This document shows, one piece after another, positions 27,899 through 36,681 of a DNA stretch of 64,000 bases. The notes beneath the pieces were generated by a model. The model ran no database searches. It saw nothing but the letters and a program-made list of their open reading frames with translations, and was not told the DNA's origin. Every line of letters begins with the position of its first letter. Within the stretch, counting starts at the first letter, position 1. Made by a program: the position numbers and the translations under genes. Source of the stretch: Streptococcus infantis (GTDB lineage: Bacteria > Bacillota > Bacilli > Lactobacillales > Streptococcaceae); assembly GCF_000960085.1 (NCBI RefSeq), contig NZ_JYGT01000006.1, forward strand, positions 1 to 64,000, in the 5' to 3' direction.

Positions 27899-28018
27899 AA
27901 AATCCTCCTTTTTTCTTACTGTCTATTATAACTCTTTTCACAAAGGAAGCAACCAAAAACTGAAAAAGGCAAGGATATTTTCCTCGCATTTTCCTAATAT
28001 TTCATGGTGCTACTATCA

Positions 28019-28741
28019 CTAGCTGACACTATCAAGCAAAGCTTCTAGCTCATCCTTGGTTAAACGACGCCATTCTCCACGTTTCAAATCCTCATCCAAG
28101 ATCAAAGTTCCCATGGTCAGACGTTGCAAGTCCACCACTTCCTTGCCACAGTAGGTTACCATCCGTTTGACTTGGTGAAATTTTCCTTCTGCGATGGTCA
28201 CTCGGACCAGACTTTGATTCTTTTCTGCATCCACAGACACAAGCTCCAGCTTGGCAGGTTGACAGGTAAAGTCCTTGAGCGGAATTCCTTGCGCAAATGT
28301 CTCAACATCTGCATCTGTCATGATTCCCTTGACCTGTGCCAGATAAGTCTTTTCCACATGGCGTTTAGGAGAAAGAAGAGCATGAGCTAGCTGGCCGTCA
28401 TTGGTCAAAAGCAGGAGACCATGCGTGTCAATATCCAAGCGCCCTACTGGAAAAACTTCCTTGGTCCGAGCAATATCATCCAACAAGTCCAACACTGTTC
28501 TGTGTTTAGAATCCTCAGTCGCTGAAATGACTCCTTGGGGCTTGTTCATCATGTAGTAGACAAACTCTTCATACTCCAGCACTTGGCCATCAAAGCGAAT
28601 CTCATCTCTTTCTTCATTAATCTGCAGTTTAGCTGACTTTTCTTTTTTGCCATTGACCGTCACGCGCCCAGCCTTGAGCAAGTTTTTGACTTCTGTCCGA
28701 CTCCCCACAGCACAGGCAACTAAATATTTATCTAATCTCAT
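28019..28741 (-). CDS. rsuA: 16S rRNA pseudouridine synthase, RsuA/RluB family
   Basis: 240 residues. An N-terminal S4 RNA-binding domain (MRLDKYLVACAVGSRTEVKNLL) is followed by the catalytic domain with GRLDIDTHGLLLLTNDG, whose aspartate is the nucleophile, and KFHQVKRM. It probably isomerises U516 of 16S rRNA. No ribosome site precedes the ATG: the -10 TATAAT ends six bases before it, so the mRNA is predicted to be leaderless. Confidence 0.92.
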   Translation of the reverse strand: MRLDKYLVACAVGSRTEVKNLLKAGRVTVNGKKEKSAKLQINEERDEIRFDGQVLEYEEFVYYMMNKPQGVISATEDSKHRTVLDLLDDIARTKEVFPVGRLDIDTHGLLLLTNDGQLAHALLSPKRHVEKTYLAQVKGIMTDADVETFAQGIPLKDFTCQPAKLELVSVDAEKNQSLVRVTIAEGKFHQVKRMVTYCGKEVVDLQRLTMGTLILDEDLKRGEWRRLTKDELEALLDSVS

Positions 28742-28756
28742 AGGGCTATTATATCA
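28739..28756 (-). promoter_or_regulatory. Extended -10 promoter of rsuA, predicted leaderless start
   Basis: TGATATAAT on the minus strand (hexamer 28748-28753), then AGCCCT, then ATG at 28741. Start site and start codon should coincide. Confidence 0.65.
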
Positions 28757-28777
28757 TGAAAAAGCATAGACTTAGAA

Positions 28778-28871
28778 CAAAAAAAGCCGCCTGATTGGGC
28801 GACTTAATTTTTTATAGGGAGATTATTATGAAAAAGTTTTAGGAGTATAAGTTAAGTTCTTCTTAACTTAT
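28778..28871 (-). ncRNA. csRNA (CiaR-dependent small RNA), copy A
   Basis: About 94 nt on the minus strand. A CiaR repeat CTTAAG-GAAAC-TTTAAG (28894-28910) is followed 10 bp later by -10 TATACT (28878-28883). The RNA holds an AAGTTAAG/CTTAACTT hairpin (28849-28869), the conserved CATAATAATCTCCC (28817-28830), which is complementary to a ribosome site plus AUG, and ends in a terminator (28779-28805). These are the hallmarks of streptococcal csRNAs, which block translation of targets. Copies B and C are closer to each other than to this one. Confidence 0.88.
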
Positions 28872-28893
28872 GAGATAAGTATACAGCTCCTAT

Positions 28894-28910
28894 CTTAAAG
28901 TTTCCTTAAG
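28894..28910 (-). promoter_or_regulatory. CiaR binding site for csRNA copy A
   Basis: CTTAAG-N5-TTTAAG on the minus strand, 10 bp upstream of -10 TATACT. It overlaps the last codons of the nucleotidyltransferase gene. Confidence 0.85.
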
Positions 28911-29478
28911 TATTTTTAACTGTAAGATTTTTCCATTTTTCTCGCCAGTTTTTCTTGGATAAACGCTTTTGATAGAGCTTCATTCGGTCTTGATTTTCTA
29001 AAAAATGAGGAGTCGGACGAACTTGAAAGTTCAAAATATCCTCTAAACTATAAGGCACAAAGAGCTCTAAAGTTGCGTCAGCTTGCAAGCGAAGTCCTAC
29101 TGCCGTGCAACGTTCAGGATATTTACTCATGGCATCGCAGGAATTTCTATACGGAGCCGTATGGGGACTATGCTGATGCATATAGACTTGATTTTTCAGC
29201 TCCCATTGATACTGGGGAAAGTCCTCTCTCAACTTGTTCTCTATAGCCAACGTTTCTTCATAACTCACATCTGGGTCAAAGAAAATCACATCCACATCCG
29301 TTTCACGGTCAAAGGCTGGTTTATCGGACAAAAGATTCCAGATAAAATTTCGGACCGAACCAGCTGCCAACCAGGAATCTTTCAATTCCAGGTCACGGAT
29401 GATAGTCAGAATAGCCATCATATCATGATTTTCTCTAAAAGAATCTAAGATTTCAATCTTATTTTTCAATGTATTCAT
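28906..29478 (-). CDS. Nucleotidyltransferase-fold protein (DUF925-like)
   Basis: 190 residues. [13 protein letters not shown] and [14 protein letters not shown] resemble the G-S and DxD motifs of the pol-beta nucleotidyltransferase fold; the C-terminus [16 protein letters not shown] is basic. Substrate unknown. Its start overlaps the end of ruvB by 20 bases, so translation is probably coupled. Its 3' end carries the CiaR box of csRNA copy A. Confidence 0.75.
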   Translation of the reverse strand: MNTLKNKIEILDSFRENHDMMAILTIIRDLELKDSWLAAGSVRNFIWNLLSDKPAFDRETDVDVIFFDPDVSYEETLAIENKLREDFPQYQWELKNQVYMHQHSPHTAPYRNSCDAMSKYPERCTAVGLRLQADATLELFVPYSLEDILNFQVRPTPHFLENQDRMKLYQKRLSKKNWREKWKNLTVKNT

Positions 29479-30457
29479 ACCCTAAATGTTCATAGGCCTT
29501 AGCAGTCGCGACCCGTCCTGAACGAGTTCGCATGATAAAGCCTTTCTGGATCAGGTAAGGTTCATACATATCCTCTACCGTCTCACGCTCTTCAGCAATA
29601 TTTACCGAAAGTGTTCCTAAACCGACAGGACCGCCACCGTACATTTCAATCATGGTGCGGAGAATTTTCTGGTCTACATAGTCCAAACCTTCATGGTCTA
29701 CATCCAGCATGGTCAAAGCCTTATCCGTAATCACATCATTAATCAAGCCATCGCCCATAATCTGTGCAAAGTCGCGCACGCGCTTGAGAAGACGATTGGC
29801 GATACGAGGAGTCCCACGGCTACGGAGAGCTAACTCCGAAGCTGCTTCATGAGTGATTTCCATCTCAAAGATATCTGCCGTCCGCTCGACAATCTCTGTC
29901 AAGTCAGCATGTGTATAGTATTCCATGTGACCAGTGATCCCAAAACGTGCACGAAGAGGATTTGAGAGCATCCCTGCTCGTGTCGTCGCACCAATCAAGG
30001 TAAAAGGTGGTAAGTCTAGATGGACACTACGACTAGCTTCCCCTGCTCCAATCATGATGTCGATGTAGAAATCTTCCATTGCACTATAAAGCACCTCTTC
30101 TACTGACATGGGCAAGCGATGAATCTCGTCGATAAAAAGCACATCTCCTGGCTCCAAGTCATTCAAAATCGCTACCAAATCACCGGCTTTTTCGATAACA
30201 GGACCAGAAGTTTGCTTGAGATTGACTCCCAATTCATTGGCAATGACAAAAGCCATGGTTGTTTTCCCGAGACCTGGAGGACCAAACAAAAGAACATGGT
30301 CCAGCGCCTCATCACGCATTTTTGCTGCCTCGATAAAGATTTGAAGCTGATCCTTGACCTTGTCTTGTCCGATATATTCACGTAAATATTGGGGACGAAG
30401 AGTACGTTCAACCAACTCCTCATCACCCATGATTTCATTATCTAAAATTCTACTCAT
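29459..30457 (-). CDS. ruvB: Holliday junction branch-migration helicase RuvB
   Basis: 332 residues. Walker [13 protein letters not shown], Walker [10 protein letters not shown], sensor GATTRAGML, and the C-terminal winged helix ([29 protein letters not shown]). It forms the hexameric motor with RuvA in recombination. No Shine-Dalgarno is possible if transcription starts from the TATAAT six bases before ATG. It is cotranscribed with the overlapping nucleotidyltransferase-like gene. Confidence 0.97.
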   Translation of the reverse strand: MSRILDNEIMGDEELVERTLRPQYLREYIGQDKVKDQLQIFIEAAKMRDEALDHVLLFGPPGLGKTTMAFVIANELGVNLKQTSGPVIEKAGDLVAILNDLEPGDVLFIDEIHRLPMSVEEVLYSAMEDFYIDIMIGAGEASRSVHLDLPPFTLIGATTRAGMLSNPLRARFGITGHMEYYTHADLTEIVERTADIFEMEITHEAASELALRSRGTPRIANRLLKRVRDFAQIMGDGLINDVITDKALTMLDVDHEGLDYVDQKILRTMIEMYGGGPVGLGTLSVNIAEERETVEDMYEPYLIQKGFIMRTRSGRVATAKAYEHLGYEYIEK

Positions 30458-30472
30458 GTTCCTATTATAGCA
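30455..30472 (-). promoter_or_regulatory. Extended -10 promoter of ruvB, predicted leaderless start
   Basis: TGCTATAAT on the minus strand (hexamer 30464-30469), then AGGAAC, then ATG at 30457. AGGA would act as a ribosome site only if transcription came from further upstream. Confidence 0.6.
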
Positions 30473-30489
30473 AAAATCCAGCCCACAAA

Positions 30490-30589
30490 CAAAAAAGCCA
30501 CCTGATTTGGTAGCTTCTTTAGGGAGATTATTATGAAAAAGAAAAGTTTAGGATTTCTATTAAATAAAGTTAGGAGGTCTTTATTTAAT
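30490..30589 (-). ncRNA. csRNA (CiaR-dependent small RNA), copy B
   Basis: About 100 nt on the minus strand. CiaR repeat GTTAAG-CTAAC-TTTAAG (30612-30628), 10 bp, then -10 TATCAT (30596-30601). It contains CATAATAATCTCCC (30522-30535) and a paired TTTATTTAATA/TATTAAATAAA region, and ends in an AAGCTACC/GGTGGCTT terminator with a T run (30491-30517). Nearly identical over about 80 bases to copy C, 2 kb away. Confidence 0.9.
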
Positions 30590-30611
30590 ATCCATATGAT
30601 ACAAGAGAAGA

Positions 30612-30628
30612 CTTAAAGTTAGCTTAAC
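30612..30628 (-). promoter_or_regulatory. CiaR binding site for csRNA copy B
   Basis: GTTAAG-N5-TTTAAG on the minus strand, overlapping the stop end of the ABC permease gene. Confidence 0.85.
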
Positions 30629-31478
30629 CTATAAATTTTATTTTTTTGCTAGAGATTTTAACTACTACCAGCCAAAGCAGAAAAGTTAGGAGGCAGATAC
30701 TCACCACTATTAAGTATGTTTCTTCCTTTGTTAAAAGGTTCTGCCAATTAAGCCGGATTCCTAATTTTTCTTGAAACTCTTCTAATAGGCTACTATTCCC
30801 CATAAATGTAGTTTCTAATTGCTCCTTCATTAAGACCTGTCTATAGAGGGAAGCAAGATAGGTAGCCGGTGTGCACTTCATGAGAACTTGAGCGAAGTTA
30901 GGAAGAATTCCCATTGGTACATAAGTTCCTACTAAAAATCCTGAAGCTGTACCTACAATGGTAGCCAATTTACCTAGACTATCTACTGACTGGAAATGGT
31001 AAACCAAGAGTGCATTTACCAATGTTGAAAGGAGACTACTTAGCAGCATGATTAAACTTATTTCAAATAGCTTACTCATAGCTGGAATTTCTTGAAAATA
31101 AAGGCTCATAACAATAAGCATAAAGGCTTGCATAACAAAGGAAATGATAAGGCTACTAATAAGATAAGACAGTTGCAAGCCCCAGCTCCCTAAGTCTGTC
31201 AAAAAGAGATCCTGATCCACTTGATTTTCACGGTCTTGTACCATCTGGGTCAAAGCTGTAAAACTGGTTGTAATCCCAGTCACAGCCAAGGTTCCACCCA
31301 TCAGCCAGTTATTTAAAAGGCTCTTATTATCAGGAAGTTGGGACCAGGCATCCATCAAATTTTTCTGCAAAAAAATGATATAGAGTAGAAAGGAAATCAA
31401 AGCTCCTAGTAATGAGAAAAAGACTCCTGAACGATTACGAAAATACAACAAAAAATCACGTTTTAATAAGGCTAACAT
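30624..31478 (-). CDS. ABC-2 type transporter permease
   Basis: 284 residues with six TM segments; MLALLKRDFLLYFRNRSGVFFSLLG is the usual ABC-2 N-terminus and a large outer loop lies between TM5 and TM6. It is encoded directly after the ATPase (start and stop share a base at 31478). It exports an unknown substrate, possibly an antimicrobial compound. Part of a two-gene operon whose promoter has 21-bp-phased direct repeats. Confidence 0.88.
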   Translation of the reverse strand: MLALLKRDFLLYFRNRSGVFFSLLGALISFLLYIIFLQKNLMDAWSQLPDNKSLLNNWLMGGTLAVTGITTSFTALTQMVQDRENQVDQDLFLTDLGSWGLQLSYLISSLIISFVMQAFMLIVMSLYFQEIPAMSKLFEISLIMLLSSLLSTLVNALLVYHFQSVDSLGKLATIVGTASGFLVGTYVPMGILPNFAQVLMKCTPATYLASLYRQVLMKEQLETTFMGNSSLLEEFQEKLGIRLNWQNLLTKEETYLIVVSICLLTFLLWLVVVKISSKKIKFIG

Positions 31479-32341
31479 TAGCGCACCTCTCTTCCTGTAA
31501 GGGCTATGAAGGCATCATCCATAGTTCCTGGACGAAATTCAAACCCAGAAATCTTCTCACGAACTTGAGTCAAATAATCAATAGCTTCCAATTGGCTCTT
31601 AGGATAAAGACTATACTCAAACTCATTTTCCTTTTCCACAGGCATATTCTTAGGTAAGAATTTCTCCACCTGCTTATCTTTAAAACAAATTTTTAAAAGA
31701 TTGGAAGCGTACTCACTTTTAATCTCAGTAGCAGAACCTTGGGCAATAACCTTTCCATGATCTATAATATAAAGTTGATCTGCCTCATCTGCTTCATCCA
31801 GATAATGAGTCGTTAAGATAATAGTCATCCCTTCATCTCTTTGTAGACGATACAATAAATCCCAAATGGATTTGCGAGTCTGAATATCTAGTCCAGTCGT
31901 AGGCTCATCTAGAAATAAAATATCGGGATTGGATAGGAGAGCCCGAGCAATGTCAACTCGACGTTTCTGTCCTCCTGATAAAGTTCCATAAAGTTGTTTC
32001 TGAAAAGCAGTCAACCCTAGTTGATTGATTAAATCTTCCACACGACCACCTTTAATCCCCTTATACTGCTGGGCTCGAATGGTTAGGTTTTCTTTGACTG
32101 TCAACTTTCCATCCAATACACCTGCTTGAAAAACAACTCCAATCCTAGTATTGGGCGCATAGATGATTTGACCATTAGTCGCTCGTTTAAGTCCGATTAA
32201 CATTGAAATCGTGGTCGATTTGCCAGCCCCATTAGGTCCTAAGATTGCATTAAAACTCCCTTTTTTAAACTCTAAATTTATATTTCTAACTGCTATATGG
32301 TCTCCATACTTCTTAGTGAGGCCTTTTGCTTGTAAAATCAT
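31478..32341 (-). CDS. ABC transporter ATP-binding protein
   Basis: 287 residues. Walker A GPNGAGKST, signature LSGGQKRR, Walker B ILFLDEPTTG, H-loop LTTHYLDEADEAD, typical of ABC-2 drug/antibiotic exporters, with an accessory C-terminal domain of about 70 residues. AGGAGG precedes the ATG. It works with the permease encoded next. Confidence 0.94.
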   Translation of the reverse strand: MILQAKGLTKKYGDHIAVRNINLEFKKGSFNAILGPNGAGKSTTISMLIGLKRATNGQIIYAPNTRIGVVFQAGVLDGKLTVKENLTIRAQQYKGIKGGRVEDLINQLGLTAFQKQLYGTLSGGQKRRVDIARALLSNPDILFLDEPTTGLDIQTRKSIWDLLYRLQRDEGMTIILTTHYLDEADEADQLYIIDHGKVIAQGSATEIKSEYASNLLKICFKDKQVEKFLPKNMPVEKENEFEYSLYPKSQLEAIDYLTQVREKISGFEFRPGTMDDAFIALTGREVR

Positions 32342-32392
32342 ATTTCTTTCCTCCTTTTCACACCCTCAGTTTAACAAAAAGGAAAAAGAAAA

Positions 32393-32437
32393 AATATAGT
32401 TTGGTGTTATGTGGTCGAAATGGATGATTATGTGGTC
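32393..32437 (-). promoter_or_regulatory. ABC operon promoter with 21-bp-phased direct repeats (LytTR-type architecture)
   Basis: On the minus strand, GACCACATAA occurs twice (32428-32437 and 32407-32416), 11 bp apart, a 21-bp period. The downstream copy covers the zone between a weak -35 (ATTTCG) and -10 TATATT (32393-32398). Two 9-10 bp repeats two helical turns apart are the binding pattern of LytTR regulators such as ComE and BlpR. No such regulator is encoded in this window. Confidence 0.55.
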
Positions 32438-32469
32438 AATTTTATTTTAAAATTTCTACAGGTGAACAT

Positions 32470-32569
32470 AAAAAAAGCCACCGAATTTGGTGACTTCTTT
32501 AGGGAGATTATTATGAAAAAGAAAAGTTTAGGATTTCTATTAAATAAAGTTAGGAGGTCTTTATTTAAT
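32470..32569 (-). ncRNA. csRNA (CiaR-dependent small RNA), copy C
   Basis: About 100 nt on the minus strand. CiaR repeat CTTAAG-CTAAT-TTTAAG (32592-32608), 10 bp, then -10 TATCAT (32576-32581). It has the CATAATAATCTCCC element (32502-32515) and ends in an AAGTCACC/GGTGGCTT terminator (32471-32497). Almost the same sequence as copy B. Confidence 0.9.
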
Positions 32570-32591
32570 AACTATATGATATAAGACAATA

Positions 32592-32608
32592 CTTAAAATT
32601 AGCTTAAG
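32592..32608 (-). promoter_or_regulatory. CiaR binding site for csRNA copy C
   Basis: CTTAAG-N5-TTTAAG on the minus strand, 10 bases past the stop of the GNAT gene. Confidence 0.85.
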
Positions 32609-32617
32609 TGAAAAAAA

Positions 32618-33040
32618 TTATTTTAAGTTTTTTCGATCCACCCAAATCATTCCTGTACAATCATAAGTAGTTAAGGTTTCAAACCCCAGAGAACGGTAAA
32701 ACCCCAATGTTTTCTCTGTCTGTTCAGTCGCTAGTTGGATTTGGTAGGCATCCTTGTAGTCAGCTAAGGCTTCTTTCATCAAGTTACTACCAATTCCTTG
32801 GCGCTGATAGCTAGGTAAAACAATCAAATCCTGGACAAAAACGGATGAAAAACCGTCTCCAACCAGACGTACTAAACCAACGATTTCCTCACCATCACGG
32901 GCAAGATAAGTTGCTAGTGAGTGAGACAAGGCCTGCTCCAACATCTGTGGCTGATTGGTATAGTTTGTCCAACCAACTGCCTGATAGAGATGTAAAATAT
33001 TATCTAAAGTAACAACTCCTTGCTTTCTAACGGTAATCAT
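32618..33040 (-). CDS. GNAT family N-acetyltransferase
   Basis: 140 residues. The acetyl-CoA motif A is VFVQDLIVLPSYQRQGIGSNLMKEAL; LGFYRSLGFETL is motif B. Small acceptor unknown. It starts 11 bases after the neighbouring acetyltransferase gene and is probably in one transcript with it; GGTGGAG lies upstream of ATG. Confidence 0.9.
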   Translation of the reverse strand: MITVRKQGVVTLDNILHLYQAVGWTNYTNQPQMLEQALSHSLATYLARDGEEIVGLVRLVGDGFSSVFVQDLIVLPSYQRQGIGSNLMKEALADYKDAYQIQLATEQTEKTLGFYRSLGFETLTTYDCTGMIWVDRKNLK

Positions 33041-33051
33041 ATCTCCACCTC

Positions 33052-33744
33052 TTAGAGCTCTCTTAAGTTCTTGTACTGCTGCCCATTTTTATCAAAATTT
33101 TCAGGAGTCAACCATGCTTCCAAACGAGTTTTGACTTGAGGCCAGTCCTTATCAATCATCGACAGCCAATCCGTATCTCTAGTTCGCCCCTTATAAACGA
33201 CAGCCTGACGGAAGGTTCCTTCATAGACAAAGCCCAAACGTTCTGCTGCTTTTCTAGAAGGTAGATTTAATGCATCACATTTCCACTCATAACGACGATA
33301 GTTGAGCTCCTCAAAAATATAGCGAGCTAGGAGATATTGAGCCTCTGTCCCTATCCTCGTACCCTTAAGAGCAGGCGAAAAGGTGACGGCACCCACTTCT
33401 ATTACTCGGTTATTCTGGTCAATGCGCATGAGAGAGAAAGTTCCCAATGCCTTACCCGTTGCCTTGTCTATTATCGCATAGTAAAAACGGTCCTTACAAG
33501 CTAACATCTGATTTAAGACGGTAACCAGTTCCTCCATATCTGCCACTGGTTCCTGAAAGAGGTAGGTCCACATCTCCCCAGGAGTATCTGGACCATAGAC
33601 AGCTAGCAAATCCTCCGCATGCTTTTCCACTGAAAGAGCTTCTAGAATCGCATACTGTCCTTCTATCCGCACAAGTGAAGGCAAGACTCCAGGTGTGTCG
33701 TCTACAGGTTCACCAATCATCTGACCATATTCATTTATTGGCAT
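33052..33744 (-). CDS. GNAT acetyltransferase, RimJ/RimL type
   Basis: 230 residues. VEVGAVTFSPALKGTRIGTEAQYLLARYIFEEL is the acetyl-CoA binding region and KCDALNLPSRKAAERLGFVYEGTFRQAVVYKGRTRD the RimL-like C-terminal signature. Such proteins acetylate small molecules or protein N-termini; substrate not known. AAGGAG precedes the ATG. Confidence 0.9.
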   Translation of the reverse strand: MPINEYGQMIGEPVDDTPGVLPSLVRIEGQYAILEALSVEKHAEDLLAVYGPDTPGEMWTYLFQEPVADMEELVTVLNQMLACKDRFYYAIIDKATGKALGTFSLMRIDQNNRVIEVGAVTFSPALKGTRIGTEAQYLLARYIFEELNYRRYEWKCDALNLPSRKAAERLGFVYEGTFRQAVVYKGRTRDTDWLSMIDKDWPQVKTRLEAWLTPENFDKNGQQYKNLREL

Positions 33745-33815
33745 AGTTTTCTCCTTGTCTCATACTTATAAGTTTAAAGATGTGAATAGTATATCACATC
33801 TCACAGATAATCTAC

Positions 33816-33853
33816 AAAAAGTCCTCCAGAACTTAGCTCTGAAGGACTTTTAA
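33816..33853 (-). terminator. Terminator downstream of leuS
   Basis: AAAAAGTCCTCCAGAA / TTCTGAAGGACTTTT-type stem (one mismatch each side) around AGCT. It lies about 90 bases beyond the present leuS stop and right after the duplicated leuS tail. Confidence 0.8.
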
Positions 33854-33855
33854 AT

Positions 33856-33888
33856 TTATTTCACAACAATATTTACAAGTTTGGTTGG
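33856..33888 (-). pseudogene. Relic of a second leuS 3' end
   Basis: Read on the minus strand, 33856-33888 gives [10 protein letters not shown] and a stop, against [10 protein letters not shown] and a stop at the real leuS end (33941-33973). Ten of eleven codons, stop included, encode the same residue, although the DNA differs at several positions. It looks like the tail of another leuS allele left behind by recombination, beside the terminator. Confidence 0.7.
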
Positions 33889-33889
33889 C

Positions 33890-33914
33890 TTCAATAGTCC
33901 AGTGGACTATTGAA
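33890..33914. repeat. 25-bp near-perfect palindrome between leuS and its relic tail
   Basis: TTCAATAGTCCA-G-TGGACTATTGAA, 12-bp arms around a single base. It lacks a T run, so it is not a terminator. It may be the boundary element of the duplication, or a transcription processing hairpin. Confidence 0.6.
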
Positions 33915-33940
33915 GGTGGCAGATATGGCTAATAAACTCG

Positions 33941-36442
33941 TTATTTAACGACAATATTAACGAGCTTGTTCGGTACCGCAATCACCTTAACGATTTCCTT
34001 GCCGTCAATTTCTGCCTTAACTTTTTCGTCAGCTAGAGCGATTTCTTGCAATTCTTCGCGTGACAGGTCTTTCGCAACCATGAGTTTAGCACGGACTTTA
34101 CCTTTGATTTGGACGACGATTTCAATTTCGTCTTCAACCAATTTGCTTTCGTCCCATGTCGGCCAAGACACGTAAGAGATTGACTCCCCTGTTGCTGCCA
34201 CTGTTTGCCAGAGTTCTTCTGCCAAGTGAGGCGCAAATGGAGCGATCAATTGGATAAAGCCTTTGGCGTAGTCTACATAAAGTTTATCTTCCTTGTTAGC
34301 CGCATTGACAAAGACCATGAGCTGAGCATTGGCTGTGTTGAATTTCATCGACTCGATTTGCTCTGTGACAGCTTTAACGGTTTCGTTATAAACCTTGTCT
34401 AGAGCGCCATTGTTTTCCGCAACGATTTCTTTACTTGTGATCAAACGGTAAACACGGTCAAGGAATTTACGGCTTCCTTCCAAGCCTTCTTCTGACCAAG
34501 CAATAGAAGCATCGAGTGGCCCCATGAACATTTCATAGACACGAAGGGTATCGGCACCGTATTGGTCTACCACATCGTCTGGGTTCACCACGTTCTTGAG
34601 AGATTTAGACATCTTGGCTGGTGCTTGCTCCAACTCTTCTCCTGTTTCCACATGGAAGAAGGAACCGTCACGTTTTTCAACCTTATCAGTCGCCACAAGA
34701 GCTCCACGGTGGTCACGGTAGCTTGTTCCCAAAATCATTCCTTGGTTAAAGAGTTTTTGGAATGGCTCTTTGGTTGGAACAACACCGATATCATAGAGGA
34801 ATTTATGCCAGAAACGAGCGTAAAGCAAGTGAAGCACGGCGTGTTCTGCCCCACCCACGTAGATATCGACTGGCAACCATTGTTTGAGGAGATCCTCGTC
34901 AGCCAATTTCTCAGTGTTGTGTGGATCGATATAGCGGAGGTAGTACCAGCTTGAACCTGCCCATTGTGGCATAGTATTAGTTTCACGACGACCTTTAACG
35001 CCATCTTCACGAGTCACTTCAAGCCAGTCTGTCAAGTTAGCCAATGGGCTTTCACCAGTACCTGAAGGGCGGATGTCCTTGGTTACTGGCAAGACAAGTG
35101 GGAGTTCATCTTCAGGAACAGCTGTTGAAGTTCCATCTTCCCAATGAATGATTGGGATTGGTTCACCCCAGTAACGTTGACGGCTAAAGAGCCAGTCGCG
35201 AAGGCGATAAGTCACCTTCTCTTGGCCACAACCTTTTTCTTCCAACCAAGCCACAATCTTGGCAATCGCGTCTTCTTTGTTAAGCCCGTTCAAGAAGTCA
35301 GAGTTGACGTGAAGGCCATCCTCCGTGTAAGCAGCTTCTGCTACGTTTCCACCTTCCAGCACTTCCACAATTGGAAGGTCAAATTGTTTGGCAAATTCCC
35401 AGTCACGTTGGTCGTGGGCAGGTACAGCCATAACAGCACCTGTACCATAGCTAGACAAAACGTAGTCGGCAATCCAGATTGGGATTTCTTTACCATTGAC
35501 AGGGTTGATGGCATAAGCACCAGTCCAAACCCCTGTTTTTTCCTTGGCAAGGTCTGTACGAGCCAAGTCTGATTTCAAGCTAGCTTGGTGTTTGTAGTCT
35601 GCTACGGCTTCAGCTTGTTCTGGACTGACGATAGCATCTACCAAATCATGCTCAGGCGCCAAGACAGTGAAGGTCGCTCCAAAAAGGGTATCTGGACGTG
35701 TCGTAAAGACGGTGAATTCCTTGTCAGTCCCTTTCACTTTGAACGTAACATTGGCACCAGTTGATTTCCCAATCCAGTTGCGTTGCATGTCCTTGATAGA
35801 CTCTGGCCAGTCCAGATCATCCAAGTCATTGAGCAAGCGCTCTGCATAGGCCGTGATTTTGAGCATCCATTGGCGCATTGGTTTGCGGACAACTGGATAG
35901 CCTCCACGCTCAGAAGTTCCATCAGGAAGGACTTCTTCGTTGGCGATAGCAGTTCCTAGTTCCTCAACCCAGTTTACTGGTACCTCTGCTTCATAGGCTA
36001 AGCCTTTTTCGTAAAGCTTGGTAAAAATCCACTGCGTCCACTTGTAGTAGTTTGGATCCGTTGTGTTGACTTCACGGTCCCAGTCGTAAGAGAAACCAAG
36101 GGCGTTGATTTGGCGTTTGAAGTTGGCAATGTTTTCCTCGGTGAATTCCGCTGGGTCATTACCAGTATCCATAGCATATTGCTCTGCAGGCAAACCAAAG
36201 GCATCCCATCCCATTGGGTGAAGGACATTGTAGCCTTGCGCACGTTTGAAACGGCTGAGGATATCAGTCGCTGTGTAGCCTTCTGGGTGTCCTACGTGAA
36301 GACCCGCTCCTGAAGGGTATGGGAACATGTCAAGAGCATAAAAATTAGGTTTTGAGGCATCTGTTCCTGTCTTAAAAGTGTGATTGTCAGCCCAGTATTT
36401 TTGCCACTTAGGCTCGATTTCTTTATGATTGTAAAAACTCAT
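33941..36442 (-). CDS. leuS: Leucyl-tRNA synthetase
   Basis: 833 residues. The class I HIGH motif is HVGH in [17 protein letters not shown], the KMSKS loop is [14 protein letters not shown], and a CP1 editing insertion lies between them. It charges tRNA-Leu. GGAGAG precedes the ATG; an extended -10 TGGTATAAT (hexamer 36472-36477) is the promoter. I saw no T-box in its 30-base leader. A duplicate of its last codons lies just downstream. Confidence 0.97.
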   Translation of the reverse strand: MSFYNHKEIEPKWQKYWADNHTFKTGTDASKPNFYALDMFPYPSGAGLHVGHPEGYTATDILSRFKRAQGYNVLHPMGWDAFGLPAEQYAMDTGNDPAEFTEENIANFKRQINALGFSYDWDREVNTTDPNYYKWTQWIFTKLYEKGLAYEAEVPVNWVEELGTAIANEEVLPDGTSERGGYPVVRKPMRQWMLKITAYAERLLNDLDDLDWPESIKDMQRNWIGKSTGANVTFKVKGTDKEFTVFTTRPDTLFGATFTVLAPEHDLVDAIVSPEQAEAVADYKHQASLKSDLARTDLAKEKTGVWTGAYAINPVNGKEIPIWIADYVLSSYGTGAVMAVPAHDQRDWEFAKQFDLPIVEVLEGGNVAEAAYTEDGLHVNSDFLNGLNKEDAIAKIVAWLEEKGCGQEKVTYRLRDWLFSRQRYWGEPIPIIHWEDGTSTAVPEDELPLVLPVTKDIRPSGTGESPLANLTDWLEVTREDGVKGRRETNTMPQWAGSSWYYLRYIDPHNTEKLADEDLLKQWLPVDIYVGGAEHAVLHLLYARFWHKFLYDIGVVPTKEPFQKLFNQGMILGTSYRDHRGALVATDKVEKRDGSFFHVETGEELEQAPAKMSKSLKNVVNPDDVVDQYGADTLRVYEMFMGPLDASIAWSEEGLEGSRKFLDRVYRLITSKEIVAENNGALDKVYNETVKAVTEQIESMKFNTANAQLMVFVNAANKEDKLYVDYAKGFIQLIAPFAPHLAEELWQTVAATGESISYVSWPTWDESKLVEDEIEIVVQIKGKVRAKLMVAKDLSREELQEIALADEKVKAEIDGKEIVKVIAVPNKLVNIVVK

Positions 36443-36471
36443 GCTGTCTCTCCAATTTTCGTGATGCTCCT

Positions 36472-36480
36472 ATTATACCA
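36472..36480 (-). promoter_or_regulatory. Extended -10 promoter of leuS
   Basis: TGGTATAAT on the minus strand with no recognisable -35. The rest of the gap to gpsA (to 36640) is AT-rich and holds nothing else recognised. Confidence 0.65.
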
Positions 36481-36681
36481 TTTTTAGAAAAAATATTGTT
36501 CCTCTTTTCGTGTTTTTTATCGTTTTGACCCATGAATATTCGACTATTTTACTGTCTTTTTTTGAATTTTTTCCTATTTACATAAATATCCTGATAAAAA
36601 TTTCATATTAAATAATATAGATGCATGATAGTCCTTTTTATGGTAGAATATAGGAAAGTGCTTTCTCAGAAGGAGGAAAAT

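Noticed and set aside
30535..30617. Plus-strand 27-codon peptide starting [18 protein letters not shown] with AGGGAG upstream, repeated at 32515.
   Set aside because: It is the antisense of the csRNA: the ribosome site and ATG are the complement of the csRNA's anti-SD/anti-AUG element. The third copy has a stop after four codons, so the peptide is not conserved.
33890..33914. Palindrome after leuS read as a terminator.
   Set aside because: Single-base loop and no T tract on either strand; a better terminator lies at 33816-33853.
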